Of a stretch of DNA of 43,712 nucleotides, positions 41,695-43,712 are shown in pieces. Under the pieces are notes generated by a model. It was not told where the DNA came from. It did no database searches and was given only the letters and a program-made list of their open reading frames with translations. Position numbers and translations under genes: made by a program. Numbering within the stretch: the first letter of the stretch is position 1; each line of letters opens with the position of its first letter. The DNA is from Gammaproteobacteria bacterium (GTDB taxonomy: Bacteria; Pseudomonadota; Gammaproteobacteria; UBA9214), in the NCBI GenBank assembly GCA_029860045.1, contig JAOUBY010000010.1:1-43712 (forward strand), written 5' to 3'.

Positions 41695-42573
41695 CTAGTA
41701 AAGTGGAGCATCACCTTCCGGGCGGGTGCGAAAGCGCCTGTAGCCCCACTGGTACTGGGTCGGGCATTCACGAATGCAGTTTTCCACGGCCTGGTTGATG
41801 CCGGCTGCCGAGTGTGCCGTGTCTTTTGAGTAGCTGGATTCCGGTGGCTTCCTGAAGTGCAGGTGGTAACCGCGTCCCCAGGACAGCCGTTCGCACCACA
41901 CGAATACAATCGGCGTTGCGTTTTTTGCAGTCAGTCTCGACAGGAACACCATGGTAAATGCGGGAATGCCGAAGAATGGCACAAATACCCCGGTGCCGGC
42001 CTGTGGTTCCTGGTCGGGTAGCATGGCGACCGTGCCGCCCTCCTCCAGTGTTTTGTACAGCGTGCGTATGCCGCGCGCATTGGCCGGCACGTAGTTACCG
42101 CCTGCCCGGCTGCGGGCGCGGTTTACCAGGCTTTCCAGTTGGGTCATACGTAACGGGCGATACAGGCAGGTAATGTCAAAGCGTGCGGCACAGAAAAGCC
42201 CCGCTGCTTCCCATGCGCCCAGGTGGGGTGTTGCCAGAATGACCCCCTGCCCTGCCGCGCCGGCCTGTTCGACATGCTCCACCCCGTCTACCTTGCGAAT
42301 CAGGCGCAGTATCATGCTGGCCGGGCGCAGCCACAGGGCGCCGGTTTCCATCAGGGTCTTGCCGGTTTCCACCAGCGTCTTGCGAACCCGTTGTCGCTGC
42401 GCTTCCGGGGTCAATTCCGGAAAGCACAGGGCGATGTTCGTTTGTGTCGTTTCGCGCAGATGGTTGGGTATCAGGGTGAGCCCCCAGCCGATCACGGTGC
42501 CCAGGGCATGCAACAGCGGCAAGGGCATCAAGGCGCACAGGTAGAGAACTGCTTTAATCAGGATGATGCGCAT
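41695..42573 (-). CDS. Lysophospholipid/lipid A lauroyl acyltransferase (LpxL/HtrB family)
   Basis: ATPHLGAWEAAGLF (HX4E), AMLPDQEPQAGTGVFVPFFG, QYQWGYRRFRTRPEG. Confidence 0.94.
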   Translation of the reverse strand: MRIILIKAVLYLCALMPLPLLHALGTVIGWGLTLIPNHLRETTQTNIALCFPELTPEAQRQRVRKTLVETGKTLMETGALWLRPASMILRLIRKVDGVEHVEQAGAAGQGVILATPHLGAWEAAGLFCAARFDITCLYRPLRMTQLESLVNRARSRAGGNYVPANARGIRTLYKTLEEGGTVAMLPDQEPQAGTGVFVPFFGIPAFTMVFLSRLTAKNATPIVFVWCERLSWGRGYHLHFRKPPESSYSKDTAHSAAGINQAVENCIRECPTQYQWGYRRFRTRPEGDAPLY

Positions 42574-42604
42574 GCCGGCCTGGAGATATTATAAACCCAC
42601 ATCA

Positions 42605-42660
42605 ATGGTATAAAATGGGTATAAGCATAACAAATACCCCACTAGTATGTATTTACCCAT
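42605..42660. promoter_or_regulatory. AT-rich operator-like cluster of GGGTAT/ATACCC elements
   Basis: ATGGTATAAaATGGGTATAA direct repeat; TGGGTAT-N11-ATACCC inverted repeat (42616-42639); further TACCCAT at 42654. Confidence 0.45.
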
Positions 42661-42699
42661 AATATGCCAACTATTGGTTGATAAGTGGTAAATATCTAT

Positions 42700-42727
42700 A
42701 CATATATTCATAAATATAAGTATATGT
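42700..42727. repeat. AT-rich inverted repeat
   Basis: ACATATA-N14-TATATGT. Confidence 0.6.
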
Positions 42728-42938
42728 GTTGTTTTATTGCGTTATACGCCGTCTCGCTACTTTTGGGGCGACCATGGCCCTGTAATGGCAGCGCGATCAT
42801 TTCATGCTTTGCCGGTGTATGTCACCCCGCAGGGTGCGGAAGTCCAGTTAGTGTCAGGATTTGCCATGCCCCGGCCAAGGCTGGAGAATGCGTCGGATGG
42901 CGCCGCTATCACGGTATGCCAAGCCCCGGAGATACTAC

Positions 42939-43364
42939 ATGTCGAACCAGGTAAAGACACTCACGCCCCCAGAAGCCTGGCAACTGATGAATGACGATCA
43001 GCGGGTTGTCATGATTGACGTGCGTTCCAGCATGGAATTCCTGTTTGTCGGGCATCCCAAGGGCAGCGTGCACGTGCCGTGGATCGATGCACCGGAATGG
43101 ACCGTGAACCCGCATTTTGTCGCCGAAGTTCGCAAGGTCATGCTGGGCGGAATCGGCATGGGCAGTGCGGGTGGGGACGCGCCGGTTGTGCTGATTTGCC
43201 GCAGCGGGAAACGCTCGCTGGAGGCAGGTAAGTTATTGTTAGAAAATGGTTTTACCGAGGTTATCAATGTCAGCGAGGGGTTCGAAGGGGAGCTCGACGA
43301 GGACCATCATCGCAGTACGGCGGGCGGCTGGCGTTTCCATGGCCTGCCCTGGGAGCAATGCTAG
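42939..43364 (+). CDS. Rhodanese-like sulfurtransferase
   Basis: MSNQVKTLTPPEAWQLM..., VVMIDVRSSMEF, active-site loop LICRSGKRSLEAG; start chosen at the ATG at 42939 rather than the upstream extension. Confidence 0.93.
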   Translation: MSNQVKTLTPPEAWQLMNDDQRVVMIDVRSSMEFLFVGHPKGSVHVPWIDAPEWTVNPHFVAEVRKVMLGGIGMGSAGGDAPVVLICRSGKRSLEAGKLLLENGFTEVINVSEGFEGELDEDHHRSTAGGWRFHGLPWEQC

Positions 43365-43491
43365 GGGCCTGTAGATTGACCGCCCACGGACAGGTAAATA
43401 TACTTGATGGGCTTATAATAATGAGGATTTCACGATTTTCACCGGTAAACCGGTTCCAGTTCACGGTTTCCAGATAACGACTAACGATAAC

Positions 43492-43505
43492 GCTGAACGT
43501 TCAGC
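43492..43505. promoter_or_regulatory. 14-bp perfect palindrome
   Basis: GCTGAACGTTCAGC. Confidence 0.6.
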
Positions 43506-43567
43506 ATGACACAACCCATTCCTCGACATCCTGAGGTGTTGTGGGGTGTCCTTTGAGGAGAAACTTT

Positions 43568-43712
43568 ATGTCAACAACCGCAGATAATGTACAAGGTAAC
43601 GCCCAGCTGGATGCGTGGCTGGACAAGAAGCTGGACGAGTTGTTACCGACGAAACTGGAAGAGATCGACGCTTCCAAAACCCCCTCCATGTCGATCATTG
43701 CCACCAAGGGCA
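43568..43712 (+). CDS. DsrE2-like DsrE/DsrF family protein (truncated by window end)
   Basis: Translated by eye: MSTTADNVQGNAQLDAWLDKKLDELLPTKLEEIDASKTPSMSIIATKG...; acidic N-terminal region followed by the start of the DsrE2 core (SMSIIATKGT-like); RBS ggag upstream. Confidence 0.75.
   Translation, partial: MSTTADNVQGNAQLDAWLDKKLDELLPTKLEEIDASKTPSMSIIATKG

Noticed and set aside
42737-42994. 85-aa + strand ORF upstream of and overlapping the rhodanese start
   Set aside because: No recognisable domain; overlaps the rhodanese N-terminus; more likely leader sequence

Overview
The window is about 43.7 kb of compact gammaproteobacterial chromosome, GC-rich and mostly housekeeping. The gene set suggests a Chromatiales/Ectothiorhodospiraceae-like sulfur oxidiser; that taxonomy is inference. 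Recognisable blocks, left to right: xerC-DUF484-dapF-(OMP-like protein)-lysA-lptM; esterase; PAS/degenerate GGDEF protein; argH; algZ/algR-like two-component system; thioredoxin-fold protein; hemC-hemD; an AT-rich orphan ORF; 2Fe-2S/FNR reductase; SDR; xthA; prlC; gamma-carbonic anhydrase; aroE; PiT transporter-DUF47; hemB; hypothetical-BASS transporter; hemF; tsaC; topA; smg; dprA; LysM protein; def-fmt-rsmB-DUF4390-ntrY-ntrX-trkA-trkH; LpxL/HtrB-like acyltransferase; and a rhodanese followed by a truncated DsrE2-like gene at the right edge. I saw no CRISPR array, rRNA, tRNA, transposase or prophage. The best candidate for something undescribed is the gene-free interval between the BASS transporter and hemF (about 24453-24630). 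It has a near-consensus sigma-28 (FliA) promoter, TAAAGCTT-N11-GCCGATAG, then a long symmetric stem-loop, a CU-rich anti-Shine-Dalgarno-like stretch (GGCTCCTCC), a GAAA-tetraloop hairpin and a strong intrinsic terminator. This is the layout of a flagellar-sigma-controlled trans-acting sRNA of about 140 nt. Secondary findings: an NtrX with degenerate GAFTGA and Walker B motifs, a PAS-GGDEF protein without GGDEF, REPIN-like palindromes flanking the carbonic anhydrase gene, structured leaders and operator-like dyads, and an AT-rich control region in front of the rhodanese-DsrE2 genes.
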